From assembly GCA_963792365.1 (NCBI GenBank), contig CAWBVW010000004.1, positions 1-64,000 on the forward strand: a stretch of DNA of 64,000 bases. The letters run 5' to 3'. The stretch comes from JAOUGY01 sp963792365. Its GTDB lineage: Bacteria; Actinomycetota; Acidimicrobiia; Spongiisociales; ZC4RG35. Both the position numbers and the translations under genes were made by a program. Shown piece after piece: positions 32,969 to 41,225 of the stretch; the stretch's first letter is position 1; each line of letters begins with the position of its first letter. Below the pieces are notes generated by a model. That model was not told where the DNA came from. It saw nothing but the letters and a program-made list of their open reading frames with translations, and searched no databases.

Positions 32969-34339
32969 ATGGCCGAGCAGGCATCGGGTTGGGACGGCAA
33001 CATCCTCGAGCTTCTGAAGTATCACGCCGATCGCTATCTGGCGCGTCTGGAGCAAGGAAACATCGGCATGGCGAACGGCCCCGGCGGCAGCTTCGCCTAC
33101 CGGCAGGGCCAGGTTCTCGTGGCAGGTGGCCAGGCCGAACACGAACGGACCATGAAACTCGTGGGTGGCGAACCGGAGTACGTCACGATCGGGGACGAAC
33201 CCATCCGCTGGGTCGCACGATTCCGGGTCGACGACACCCAGGAGATGCTGGGCCGGCTGCGCGGTGAGGGCATCGCGGCACGGCCCAACCACGTGTTCTT
33301 CACCAATCCCACGTTCTTGGGGAGCCCGACGTTCCTCGGAAGCCCCACCTTTCTCGGAAGCCCCACCTTCCTCGGCAGCCCCACCTTCCTCGGCAGCCCC
33401 GAGTACCTGGGCAACCTGCTGATGACGTCGGCGACACCGGCCCCGCCGCTGGATGAAGCCGTGTTCCGCGCGCCTCGCGAGGACTCGTGTGCCCCCACCG
33501 TGGCCGTGCTGGACACCGGGCTGTCGACTGCGGGAGAGGCCGAGAATCGACGTCCGATCCACGCTGCGCTGCGAGACCATGTTCTGGTCCATGCCGGTTG
33601 GACCGAGGGACGGGACATCGACGCACCGACCGACGAGGACGAACCCGACGTAGCGGGAGACGGGATGCTCGACCGGGTCTCCGGACACGGAACGTTCATC
33701 TCGGGCATCGTCAGACGGCTGTGTCCGGAAGCCCAGATCCACATCGACGGGGTCCTCACGAGCTTCGGCGATGGCGATGAGTTCGACATCGCCGCCGGCA
33801 TCGCGGCCGTCGTCCAGCGCTTGGCCGACAACGGGAAAACACTCGACATATTGAATCTCTCGCTGGGCTGCTACACCGAGGACGACTCGCCGCCGCCCCT
33901 CATCCCGGAGGTGATCGACTGGCTGGTTGCGAACGGCACGGTGGTCGTGGCGTCCGCCGGCAACGACAACACCTGCAGAAAGTCGTGGCCTGCCGCCCTC
34001 CCGAATGTGATCGGCGTGGGTGCGCTCGATTGCACTTCGAAGGCATGGTTCTCGAACTACGGTCCCTGGGTCGACGCCTGTGCACCTGGCGTCGACGTCC
34101 ACTCGACCTTCCTCCGCCATGATGGTCCTGCGTCCCAACGCGGTGACGTGGACGTCGACCGCTTCGCCGGATGGGCGATCTGGAGCGGGACCTCCTTTGC
34201 CGCTCCGAAGGTGGCGGCAGCGATCGCCGCAGAGATGGTCAGGGACAACGCTTCCGCACAGGCAGCCGCAAACAAGGTCGTGTACCAGCACGGTCTTCAT
34301 CGGATCCCCGACCTCGGCACGGTCGTGAACCTCGTCTGA
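32969..34339 (+). CDS. Subtilase (S8) with hexapeptide repeat linker
   Basis: This 456-aa protein has an N-terminal domain of about 110 residues, a linker of five perfect TFLGSP hexapeptides (115-144) and an S8 peptidase domain. The catalytic residues are D182 in AVLDTG, H240 in SGHGTF, N332 in SAGND and S409 in SGTSFAAP. There is no signal peptide, so it probably works in the cytoplasm, which is unusual for subtilases. It is divergent from the TPR-CHAT protease. Start has a GGCGGGAGAG Shine-Dalgarno before the ATG. The repeat could be a proteolytic activation or docking segment. Confidence 0.9.
   Translation: MAEQASGWDGNILELLKYHADRYLARLEQGNIGMANGPGGSFAYRQGQVLVAGGQAEHERTMKLVGGEPEYVTIGDEPIRWVARFRVDDTQEMLGRLRGEGIAARPNHVFFTNPTFLGSPTFLGSPTFLGSPTFLGSPTFLGSPEYLGNLLMTSATPAPPLDEAVFRAPREDSCAPTVAVLDTGLSTAGEAENRRPIHAALRDHVLVHAGWTEGRDIDAPTDEDEPDVAGDGMLDRVSGHGTFISGIVRRLCPEAQIHIDGVLTSFGDGDEFDIAAGIAAVVQRLADNGKTLDILNLSLGCYTEDDSPPPLIPEVIDWLVANGTVVVASAGNDNTCRKSWPAALPNVIGVGALDCTSKAWFSNYGPWVDACAPGVDVHSTFLRHDGPASQRGDVDVDRFAGWAIWSGTSFAAPKVAAAIAAEMVRDNASAQAAANKVVYQHGLHRIPDLGTVVNLV
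33311..33400 (+). repeat. Five tandem 18-bp repeats encoding TFLGSP
   Basis: Residues 115-144 of the subtilase are TFLGSP five times without change, flanked by NP before and EYLG after. Codons vary between copies, so the peptide sequence, not the DNA, appears to be conserved. Confidence 0.93.
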
Positions 34340-34500
34340 GCCGGGTGCGGAGAGAAACCGAACAAACAGGTGTATCAGCCATGGCTCAGGGGTATCGCTA
34401 GATCGGGTGTGACGCGGTCGCGGGGTGACGCGATTGCACCCACGAAGGGGCAGGGGTGGTTCGACGGTGAGGGGTCGCCGTCGGACGGACTCGGGGAGAT

Positions 34501-34528
34501 ACCGGGGGATCCACACGGATCCCCCGGT
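34501..34528. terminator. Bidirectional terminator hairpin
   Basis: A perfect 12-bp stem (ACCGGGGGATCC with GGATCCCCCGGT) with loop ACAC lies between convergent genes, its right arm touching the aminotransferase stop. It is the strongest hairpin in the window. Confidence 0.8.
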
Positions 34529-35676
34529 CACTCCTTCAGGGCTTGCATCCTCTCGAGCGCGGCCGCCAGCACCGCTTCCTCCTTACAGAACGCAAAGCGG
34601 ATGAGGCGCTTGCCCTCGTCCGATCCGTGATAGAAGTAGCTCGGAGGGATCGCCGCCACACCGATATTGCGGATCAGGTGCTCCACGAAGGCACGGTCAT
34701 CGGGAAGGCCAAAACGCCGGTGATCGGCGAGCACATAATACGCCCCTTCCGGGATCGAGACGTCAAAACCCACCTCGGCCAGCCCTCTCGTCAGCAGATC
34801 TCGCTTCTTCGAGTACGAGGAGAGAAGACTCTCGTAGTACTCCTGCGGTGCCTGGAGCGCGACGGCCGACCCATGCTGCATCGGGTTGGGCGTCGTGAAC
34901 GTCAGGTACTGGTGTGCGGACCGGACCCCCGCCGTCAGCGGCGCCGGACCAATGGCCCAACCGGTCTTCCACCCCGTCAGCGAGAAGGACTTCCCGATCG
35001 ACGACAACGTGAGGGTCCGCTCCCACATGTTTGGAAGGGTCGCCATGCGGATGTGCTCCCCGCTGTACACCATCCGTTCGTACACCTCGTCGGTGACGAC
35101 GATGGCGTCGTGCTCGATCGCGAGCGCAGCGATGAGTTCCATCTCGGATCGGGAGAACACTCGACCTGTCGGATTGTGTGGCGTGTTGACGAGAATCGCC
35201 ACCACACCTGTGGCGAACGCCTCACGCAGCTCGTCCTCATCGAATCGGAACTCGGGAGCGTGCAGCGTCACGTACACGGGTTCCGCACCCGACAAGCCGC
35301 ATCCGACCGGGTAGGCGTCGTAGGTGGGTTCGAAGAGGATCACCTTGTCCCCCGGGTCGAACGTGCCGAGGAACGTCGCCGCCAGCGCCTCCGTGCATCC
35401 GGAGGTCACCGTGATGTGGTTCTCCGGGTCGATCTCCGAGTCCGTGTCGAGCGCCCATCTCCCGGCGATCGCTCGTCTCAGCTCGGGAACACCCATCGAT
35501 GGCGGATACTGGTTCGAGCCATCTCTGATCGCCGCCACGGCGGCATCCTTCACGAAGTCCGGGCCTTCCCAGCTCGGGTAGCCCTGGCCCAGGTCGATCG
35601 CACCCGCCTCTCGAGCCTGTGCCGTGATCGTGGTGAACACCGTGGATCCGAACGGGGCAAGACGTGAGGACACCAT
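34528..35676 (-). CDS. PLP-dependent aminotransferase, class I/II
   Basis: This 382-aa enzyme is a fold-type I aminotransferase of the DapC/YbdL/kynurenine-aminotransferase group. It has GQGYPSWEGPDFV, NTPHNPTGRVFS, VVTDEVYERMVY and the PLP-Lys region LSSIGKSFSLTGWKTGW (Lys near residue 232). It could act as succinyl-diaminopimelate aminotransferase or methionine/glutamine transaminase; the neighbours do not decide. A TAGCTT box lies 6 nt before the ATG at 35676. Confidence 0.9.
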   Translation of the reverse strand: MVSSRLAPFGSTVFTTITAQAREAGAIDLGQGYPSWEGPDFVKDAAVAAIRDGSNQYPPSMGVPELRRAIAGRWALDTDSEIDPENHITVTSGCTEALAATFLGTFDPGDKVILFEPTYDAYPVGCGLSGAEPVYVTLHAPEFRFDEDELREAFATGVVAILVNTPHNPTGRVFSRSEMELIAALAIEHDAIVVTDEVYERMVYSGEHIRMATLPNMWERTLTLSSIGKSFSLTGWKTGWAIGPAPLTAGVRSAHQYLTFTTPNPMQHGSAVALQAPQEYYESLLSSYSKKRDLLTRGLAEVGFDVSIPEGAYYVLADHRRFGLPDDRAFVEHLIRNIGVAAIPPSYFYHGSDEGKRLIRFAFCKEEAVLAAALERMQALKE

Positions 35677-35775
35677 CGGGGCAAGCTAGCAAACCGGCTG
35701 GACGCGCCCGACCGCAAAAGCGTGTGCCGAGACCACCGCAGCACAGGAAACCGCACCGAGCGAGCACTCAAAGCG

Positions 35776-36174
35776 CTAGCGATGACTGATGGTTCTGACG
35801 CCGGGAAGGTCGGCGAATGCATTCTCGTCGGCGGTCACGACCATCCGGTTGCTCGCTCGGGCAGTCGCGGCGATCAGCAGGTCATGAGCGCCGCGTGGCC
35901 GGCCCTGGCTGCGAACGGCGACGAGGAGGTCGGCATGTTCGACCGCCACGTTGTAGTCGTAGGCAATGATCGGGAGCGACTCAACGATCTCATCGACGTA
36001 GGTCTGGCGCGCGTTCTTCCGCTCCGCCGAGGCGAGCTCGACCCCCACAAGTAGCTCGGCGACTGTGACCGCGGCCATCGCCACGTCGTCGGCGTCGTCG
36101 ATGGCGTCATCGAGATCGACTCCCCCGCGTTCAGCATCGACCAGGAACGTCGTGTCGAGCAGGAGCAGACTCAC
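35776..36174 (-). CDS. VapC-like PIN-domain toxin
   Basis: This 132-aa protein is a PIN-domain ribonuclease toxin. Acidic metal ligands are visible in LLLDTTFLVDAE (Asp 7), VTVAELLVG (Glu) and the C-terminal GAHDLLIAATA and TADENAF Asp residues. GTG at 36174 is chosen because it overlaps the antitoxin stop (GTGA), as usual in such pairs. It would cut tRNA or rRNA when released from the antitoxin. Confidence 0.88.
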   Translation of the reverse strand: MSLLLLDTTFLVDAERGGVDLDDAIDDADDVAMAAVTVAELLVGVELASAERKNARQTYVDEIVESLPIIAYDYNVAVEHADLLVAVRSQGRPRGAHDLLIAATARASNRMVVTADENAFADLPGVRTISHR

Positions 36175-36413
36175 CTGCGGTCTTCGATCTCGAGCAGCCC
36201 GCGAAGATCGCACAGCTCCTGGGCCCAGGCCGAATCGGGTCTGTGCCGGCGCAGCAGCGATTTGACATCGGCGCCGCGTCCACTGGCCACAGGTTCGAGG
36301 TGAGCAACCGCTTTGCCGCGGCGAACGATGGTGTAGTGCTCGCCACGATGCTCGACGCCATCGAGCAGATCGGCGAAGTGACGGGCCGCATCGGTCGCAG
36401 TGATATCTGGCAT
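36171..36413 (-). CDS. Antitoxin of the VapBC pair (Phd/YefM-like)
   Basis: This 80-aa protein starts PDITATDAARHFADLLDGVE and continues GEHYTIVRRGKAVAHLEPV, the Phd/YefM-type DNA-binding fold, then an acidic-basic tail that would wrap the toxin. Upstream lies a 15-bp palindrome at 36417, the likely autoregulatory operator. Toxin and antitoxin overlap by four bases. Confidence 0.87.
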   Translation of the reverse strand: MPDITATDAARHFADLLDGVEHRGEHYTIVRRGKAVAHLEPVASGRGADVKSLLRRHRPDSAWAQELCDLRGLLEIEDRR

Positions 36414-36416
36414 TCC

Positions 36417-36431
36417 ATCAGATTATCTGAT
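36417..36431. promoter_or_regulatory. Palindromic operator before the VapBC pair
   Basis: ATCAGAT and ATCTGAT flank a single central base, giving a perfect 15-bp palindrome 3 bp upstream of the antitoxin ATG. On the minus strand it contains GATAAT, which could be the -10 box, so a bound antitoxin would block transcription. The 36432-36678 remainder holds no gene. Confidence 0.55.
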
Positions 36432-36643
36432 TTTCGTCCCCGAGTGAAGGCCTGTGCCCCACCAGATCACCAGATACCCACTGCGGCGATCGGGCGCAGG
36501 CAAGGGGCGGATCGGTCTGCGAATGGCGCGCTCCCTGCCAGACCGGACACCCATCGCACCGTATACGCCGCGCCCGTTGCCCCGTCCGACCAGACCGCGT
36601 CGGACCGGGCACCTGCTCGACGCCGGGCGGATCCGTGGAGTAA

Positions 36644-36658
36644 GTTCAGAAGCTGAAC
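36644..36658. promoter_or_regulatory. Inverted repeat before the molybdopterin oxidoreductase
   Basis: GTTCAG, AAG, CTGAAC forms a perfect inverted repeat 20 bp before the ATG at 36679. It is a good candidate operator for the HxlR-type regulator encoded in the same operon at 38946. Confidence 0.45.
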
Positions 36659-36678
36659 GGACTCTGGAGGTCAGGCCC

Positions 36679-38949
36679 ATGGCGACGGTGAGCGAGTGGA
36701 AGCGGACAGCTTGCATTCTGTGTGAATGCAACTGCGGGATCGAAGTTCGACTTGGCGACGACGGCGGGTTCGAGCGGATTCGAGGGGACAAGGCGCACCC
36801 GATGTCGCGGGGATACACCTGCGAGAAGGCTCTGCGGCTGGGGCACTATCAGTCGAGCAACGATCGCCTCACGTCGCCACTGCGTCGCCGCCCCGATGGC
36901 ACGTTCGAGGCCATCGGATGGGACACCGCGATCGAGGAAGTTGCAGCCAAGTTCGCTCAGATCAGGGATGCCCACGGTGGCGAGACCATTGTCTATTACG
37001 GCGGCGGTGGACAGGGCAACCACCTCGGCGGGACCTATTCCACCGCGACCCGCGCCGCGCTCGGTTCCAGATTCCGGTCCTCGGCGCTGGCACAAGAGAA
37101 GACGGGTGAGTTCTGGGTGAACCACCGGATGTTCGGCGCCTCGGTCAGAGGCGACTTCGAGCACACCGACCTCGCGGTGTTCATCGGCAAGAACCCCTGG
37201 CAGTCACACTCGATACCCCAGGCCCGTCGAACGCTGAAGGAGATCGCGGCCGACTCCGATCGCCACATGATCGTGATCGACACCCGTCGCACCGAGACCG
37301 CCGAGCTCGCTGACCTCTTTCTCCAGGTGAAACCAGGAACCGACGCATATTGCCTGGCAGCGATCGCAGCTCTGTTGGTCGAGCGGAACGCCATCGATCG
37401 CCCCTTCCTCGACCAACACACCAATGGATTCGACGAGGTCGCCGAGGTCATCCGACAGGTCGATGTGGACGACTACGCCCAGCGCTGCGGCATTCCGCGG
37501 ACCCAACTCGAACGGGCTGCCGAGCTGATGGGAGCGGCCGGCAGTATGGCGGTGTTCGAGGACCTCGGCGTCCAGCAGGCACCGAACTCGACACTCGTCT
37601 CGTACCTGGAGAAGCTGGTGTGGCTGCTCACGGGCAACTTCGGGAAGCCAGGCGGGCAATACATACCGACCGGCCTGGTCGATTTCGCAAACGGCCGTGA
37701 AGGGCGTCAGCGCTCTCCGGTGACACAGTCGCGAGTGATCGGCGGCATGATCCCGTCGAACGTGATCGCAGACGAAATCCTCACCGATCATCCCCGCCGA
37801 TTCCGAGCAATGTTGGTGGAGTCGGCCAATCCCGCGCACTCGCTCGCTGGGAGTGCACGGTTTCGTGAGGCGCTCGATGCACTCGAGCTCGTTGTTGTCA
37901 TCGACATCGCCCTCACCGAAACCGCCCGACACGCCGATTACGTGCTGCCGGCGGCGACCCAGTACGAGAAGTGGGAGGCGACGTTCTTCAACTTCGAGTT
38001 CCCCGACAACGGATTCCACCTGCGTGCCCCCGTGCTGGCCCCCGCACCGGGAACCCTGACGGAGCCCGAGATCCACGTGAGGTTGTGCGAGGCTCTCGAC
38101 TCCTTGGACAGCGGCCTCGTTGCCGAGCTCGAGACGCTCGCCTCCTCCGACCCTCTGGCGTTCGCAGGACGATTCGTCGAAGCGACCACATCGAACCCGT
38201 CGACGGGACGAATGGCCCCGGTTCTCCTCTGGAAAGCACTCGGGCCGGTGCTCGAACAGGCCTACGGGCCAGGTGCTGCGTCCGCAGCAGCATTGTGGGG
38301 GTTGGCGCATCGAGCGGCGATGGTCAACCGCCAGAGCGTGGTGGCGGCGGGGCACGTGGGGGATGGACCCCTCCTCGGGGAGGCGCTGTTTGCAGCGATG
38401 ATGAGCTCGCCGTCAGGCATGGTGGTCACCTCCGACGCCTGGGATCAGACATGGGCCCGGATTCGAACAGAGCACGGCCGCATCAACCTCGCACTCCCGG
38501 ACCTGTTGGAGGAGCTGGCGTCTCTCGCCGGCAGGGACCACCGACTCACCTCCACCGAGTATCCCTTCGTGCTGGCGGCCGGTGAGCGACGCTCGTTCAC
38601 CGCCAACACCATCATCCGTGACCCGGGCTGGCGGAAACGTGACCACGAAGGCGCACTGCGGATCAATCCGGACGACGCGGACGCTCTCGCCCTGGCCGCG
38701 GGCGACCGGGTACGTGTGATAACGGCAGCCGGTGCGCTCACAACCGTCGTCGAGGTGACCGACACCCTCCAGCCGGGGAATATCACCTTGCCCAATGGCA
38801 TGGGAACGGACTACCCGGTCGACGATGAGCGGCATCCCATCGGCGTGTCTCCGAACGAGCTGACTACAACAGGCGGCCACTATCAGGACCCGTTCGCCGG
38901 TACTCCCTTCCACAAGCACGTGCCCGCCCGACTCGAACCGGTCACATGA
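36679..38949 (+). CDS. Molybdopterin oxidoreductase (formate-dehydrogenase-like)
   Basis: This 756-aa protein is a bis-MGD oxidoreductase. It begins with a [4Fe-4S] motif CILCECNC and a fourth Cys in GYTCEKALR, followed by domains II to IV, with the C-terminal MGD-binding fold (GALRINPDDADALALAAGDRVRV). At the region where formate dehydrogenases carry the Mo-ligand Cys or Sec, this protein reads SSALAQEKTGEFW with no Cys, so its reaction is uncertain. Shine-Dalgarno TGGAGG precedes the ATG. It overlaps the HxlR regulator gene by four bases. Confidence 0.87.
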   Translation: MATVSEWKRTACILCECNCGIEVRLGDDGGFERIRGDKAHPMSRGYTCEKALRLGHYQSSNDRLTSPLRRRPDGTFEAIGWDTAIEEVAAKFAQIRDAHGGETIVYYGGGGQGNHLGGTYSTATRAALGSRFRSSALAQEKTGEFWVNHRMFGASVRGDFEHTDLAVFIGKNPWQSHSIPQARRTLKEIAADSDRHMIVIDTRRTETAELADLFLQVKPGTDAYCLAAIAALLVERNAIDRPFLDQHTNGFDEVAEVIRQVDVDDYAQRCGIPRTQLERAAELMGAAGSMAVFEDLGVQQAPNSTLVSYLEKLVWLLTGNFGKPGGQYIPTGLVDFANGREGRQRSPVTQSRVIGGMIPSNVIADEILTDHPRRFRAMLVESANPAHSLAGSARFREALDALELVVVIDIALTETARHADYVLPAATQYEKWEATFFNFEFPDNGFHLRAPVLAPAPGTLTEPEIHVRLCEALDSLDSGLVAELETLASSDPLAFAGRFVEATTSNPSTGRMAPVLLWKALGPVLEQAYGPGAASAAALWGLAHRAAMVNRQSVVAAGHVGDGPLLGEALFAAMMSSPSGMVVTSDAWDQTWARIRTEHGRINLALPDLLEELASLAGRDHRLTSTEYPFVLAAGERRSFTANTIIRDPGWRKRDHEGALRINPDDADALALAAGDRVRVITAAGALTTVVEVTDTLQPGNITLPNGMGTDYPVDDERHPIGVSPNELTTTGGHYQDPFAGTPFHKHVPARLEPVT

Positions 38950-39383
38950 GGAACGACCTGTGTCCGATCGCACGGACGATCGAGATGGTCGCCGGGAGGT
39001 GGACGTTCCTGATCCTTCGTCAGCTCCTGTACGGGCAGTGCCGCTTCGACCAGATTCAGAAGTCGCTCGGTCTCAGCCGCGCCACCCTGAGTGATCGCCT
39101 CGAGCGTCTCGAACGTGAAGGCCTCGTCGAACGCCATCGGTACGAGGATCGGCCACCGCGGTACGAGTACCGCCTGTCCGAGAAGGGTCGCGACCTCTGG
39201 CCCGTGCTGGCCTCGATGTGGGCCTACGGCTCCAAGTGGCTGTTCGACGGGCCGACGCCGGGCAAACTCGTGGACACCGAGACAAGGCGCGAGATCCTTC
39301 CCATGGTGGTCGACGGATCCACGATGGAGCCCGTCGATCTCCGACGCACTCGCCTGGTCACCCGCGGCTCGGACGACGCATGA
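38946..39383 (+). CDS. HxlR-family transcriptional regulator
   Basis: This 145-aa winged-helix protein has the HxlR pattern: a Cys near the start (NDLCPIARTIEMVAGRWTFLILRQL), GQCRFDQIQKSLGLSRATLSDRLERLEREGLVERHRY and a C-terminal wing PRYEYRLSEKG. Such regulators sense redox or electrophiles. Its ATG overlaps the stop of the molybdopterin oxidoreductase, so it probably controls that gene, perhaps through the inverted repeat at 36644. Confidence 0.9.
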   Translation: MRNDLCPIARTIEMVAGRWTFLILRQLLYGQCRFDQIQKSLGLSRATLSDRLERLEREGLVERHRYEDRPPRYEYRLSEKGRDLWPVLASMWAYGSKWLFDGPTPGKLVDTETRREILPMVVDGSTMEPVDLRRTRLVTRGSDDA

Positions 39384-39387
39384 TGTG

Positions 39388-39407
39388 GACCGAGCAATCG
39401 CTCGGTC
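39388..39407. promoter_or_regulatory. TetR-type operator before the TetR gene
   Basis: GACCGAGC, AATC, GCTCGGTC forms a perfect 20-bp palindrome, the usual size and form of a TetR-family site. It lies immediately before a TAGCAT -10-like hexamer at 39413-39418, which fits autorepression. Confidence 0.6.
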
Positions 39408-39438
39408 GGGCGTAGCATGGGTTCCCGACCAGGGAGCC

Positions 39439-40023
39439 GTGCTGGAAGAACAAGCGAAGGACCGCGTGCGGAGGCGGGAGGCCGACATCGCCGGTGGAGC
39501 ACTTCCGCTGTTCCAGGAGAAGGGGTTCCACGGGACCTCGATCCGCGAGATCGCGTCGGCGGCAGGTCTCAGCATGGGCGGTCTGTACGAGTACATCTCG
39601 TCGAAAGACGACGTTCTCTCGTTGGTCTATCGCCAGATGACATCGCCGTTCGCAGAGTCCTTGGCCGCCTCCGACACCGACGACCTGGAAGACGTGATCG
39701 CCGACGCTCTGATGGCTTCCTGGGAGCGTGCGAGGGACGTCCAGATCCTCTATCGGGAAACCGTGAACGTCGATGTTTCGCATCGGGACCAATTGGCCGA
39801 CGAGGAACGGCGCCACGCCCATCGAATCGCCGATGCGATCCAACGGGGAGTCGACCGAGGCGACTACCGGTGCGAGAACCCGGTGCTCGTCGGGCACCTC
39901 GTGCTGTTCCTTGCGGCGTTCATGCCGCTGCGAGCGTGGATCACGAGATCGGACGGAATCGAGCCGACGCCACGAGTGGCGGCGGAGCTGGCCCAGCTGA
40001 TCGTGGGAGGATTGCGAGCCTGA
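39439..40023 (+). CDS. TetR-family transcriptional regulator
   Basis: This 194-aa protein has the TetR helix-turn-helix GGALPLFQEKGFHGTSIREIASAAGLSMGGLYEYISSKDDVL near the N-terminus and a helical ligand domain. GTG at 39439 is chosen because AGGGAG lies just upstream; no ATG is available. The palindrome at 39388 is the probable operator. No adjacent target is obvious; dihydrouridine synthase is convergent. Confidence 0.88.
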   Translation: MLEEQAKDRVRRREADIAGGALPLFQEKGFHGTSIREIASAAGLSMGGLYEYISSKDDVLSLVYRQMTSPFAESLAASDTDDLEDVIADALMASWERARDVQILYRETVNVDVSHRDQLADEERRHAHRIADAIQRGVDRGDYRCENPVLVGHLVLFLAAFMPLRAWITRSDGIEPTPRVAAELAQLIVGGLRA

Positions 40024-41142
40024 TCAACCGCCGGAAACGGCGACTTCGTCGATCACGTCCTGGTCCCATGTACCGTGGAGGTAGCCGTGGGGAAGTTTGA
40101 CGGGACGCGGACCGCGGCTGTGCCCCCTCGTCATGCGGGTGGACCCCTCGTGTGGAAGGGCATTGCGATCCAGCTTGCCGACGAGGTCGACGAGCTGGGC
40201 CACACTCTCGGCCGAGGCGAGCCCGGAGCGCACTTCGGGTCCGGCGGGATAGCCCTTCAGGTACCAGCCTGTGTGCTTGCGAAAGCTTCTGATCCCCACG
40301 AACTCGCCGAACCATTCCACCAACAGTCCAGCGTGCTCAACCATGACGTCCGACACGAATCCGAGTGTGGGAATGGTGTTGGTCGGCGTACCACCGAAAG
40401 TCGCCGACAAATCACCGAACAGCCACGGCCTCCCGAGACACCCGCGACCGATCACCACACCGTCACACCCCGTCTGTTCCATCATCGCCACGGCGTCGGC
40501 CGCCTCCCAGATGTCGCCGTTCCCGAGGACCGGAATCCCGCTCACGGCTTGCTTCAGCGTGCGGATGGCGCTCCAGTCGGCTTGACCGGAGTAGAGGTCA
40601 AGAGCGGTCCTGGCGTGCAAGGCGACGGCGGCCACCCCCTCCTCTTCTGCGATGCGGCCCGCATCGATGTAGGTGAGGTGGTTCTCGTCGATGCCTTTCC
40701 GAATCTTGATCGTGATCGGCACCTCGCCCGCGTTGGCCACTGCTTCCCGGACGATGGCCCGCAGCCGATGCCGGCGCCACGGCAACACGGCGCCTCCACC
40801 GTTGCGGGTGACCTTGGGAACCGGGCACCCGAAGTTCAGATCGACGTGGTCGGCACCCTCGTTGCCGACGAGGTACGCAACGGCCTCACCGACTGCGCCG
40901 GCATCCGTTCCGTACAGCTGAATGGACCGTGGCGACTCGTCTTGGGGGAACCGGGCGAGCATCCGCGTCTTTTCGTCGCCGTCAACGAGGCTGCGGGCAC
41001 CGATCATCTCGCACACGTACAGGCTCCCGTGCTCCCCGCCATGCCGGCGGCAGAGGCGCCGGAAGGGCGCGTTCGTCACACCCGCCATGGGGGCGAGCAC
41101 CACCGGCGACGCAACCTCGAGCCTTCCGATCCGCAGCGACAT
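40024..41142 (-). CDS. tRNA-dihydrouridine synthase (DusB-type)
   Basis: This 372-aa flavoenzyme reduces uridine to dihydrouridine in tRNA. Typical motifs are VLAPMAGVTNAPFR, LNFGCPVPKV (catalytic Cys), ITIKIRKGIDENH, ALHARTA and GNGDIWEA with GVVIGRGCLGRPW. The C-terminal helical domain is complete. Start ATG at 41142; a TACGTT box 9 nt upstream suggests leaderless expression. Confidence 0.93.
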   Translation of the reverse strand: MSLRIGRLEVASPVVLAPMAGVTNAPFRRLCRRHGGEHGSLYVCEMIGARSLVDGDEKTRMLARFPQDESPRSIQLYGTDAGAVGEAVAYLVGNEGADHVDLNFGCPVPKVTRNGGGAVLPWRRHRLRAIVREAVANAGEVPITIKIRKGIDENHLTYIDAGRIAEEEGVAAVALHARTALDLYSGQADWSAIRTLKQAVSGIPVLGNGDIWEAADAVAMMEQTGCDGVVIGRGCLGRPWLFGDLSATFGGTPTNTIPTLGFVSDVMVEHAGLLVEWFGEFVGIRSFRKHTGWYLKGYPAGPEVRSGLASAESVAQLVDLVGKLDRNALPHEGSTRMTRGHSRGPRPVKLPHGYLHGTWDQDVIDEVAVSGG

Positions 41143-41225
41143 GGATCCGACAACGTACCAGGGCCCGGTTCGCAAGCCGCACCGGGGATCCCGTCCCGAG
41201 CACGCAGAACGAATGGAGCCGTTCG

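Noticed and set aside
32888..34531. N-terminal extension of about 550 residues to the CHAT protein
   Set aside because: It lies antisense to the subtilase, whose catalytic residues are intact, and a -10 box places the CHAT start at 32887.
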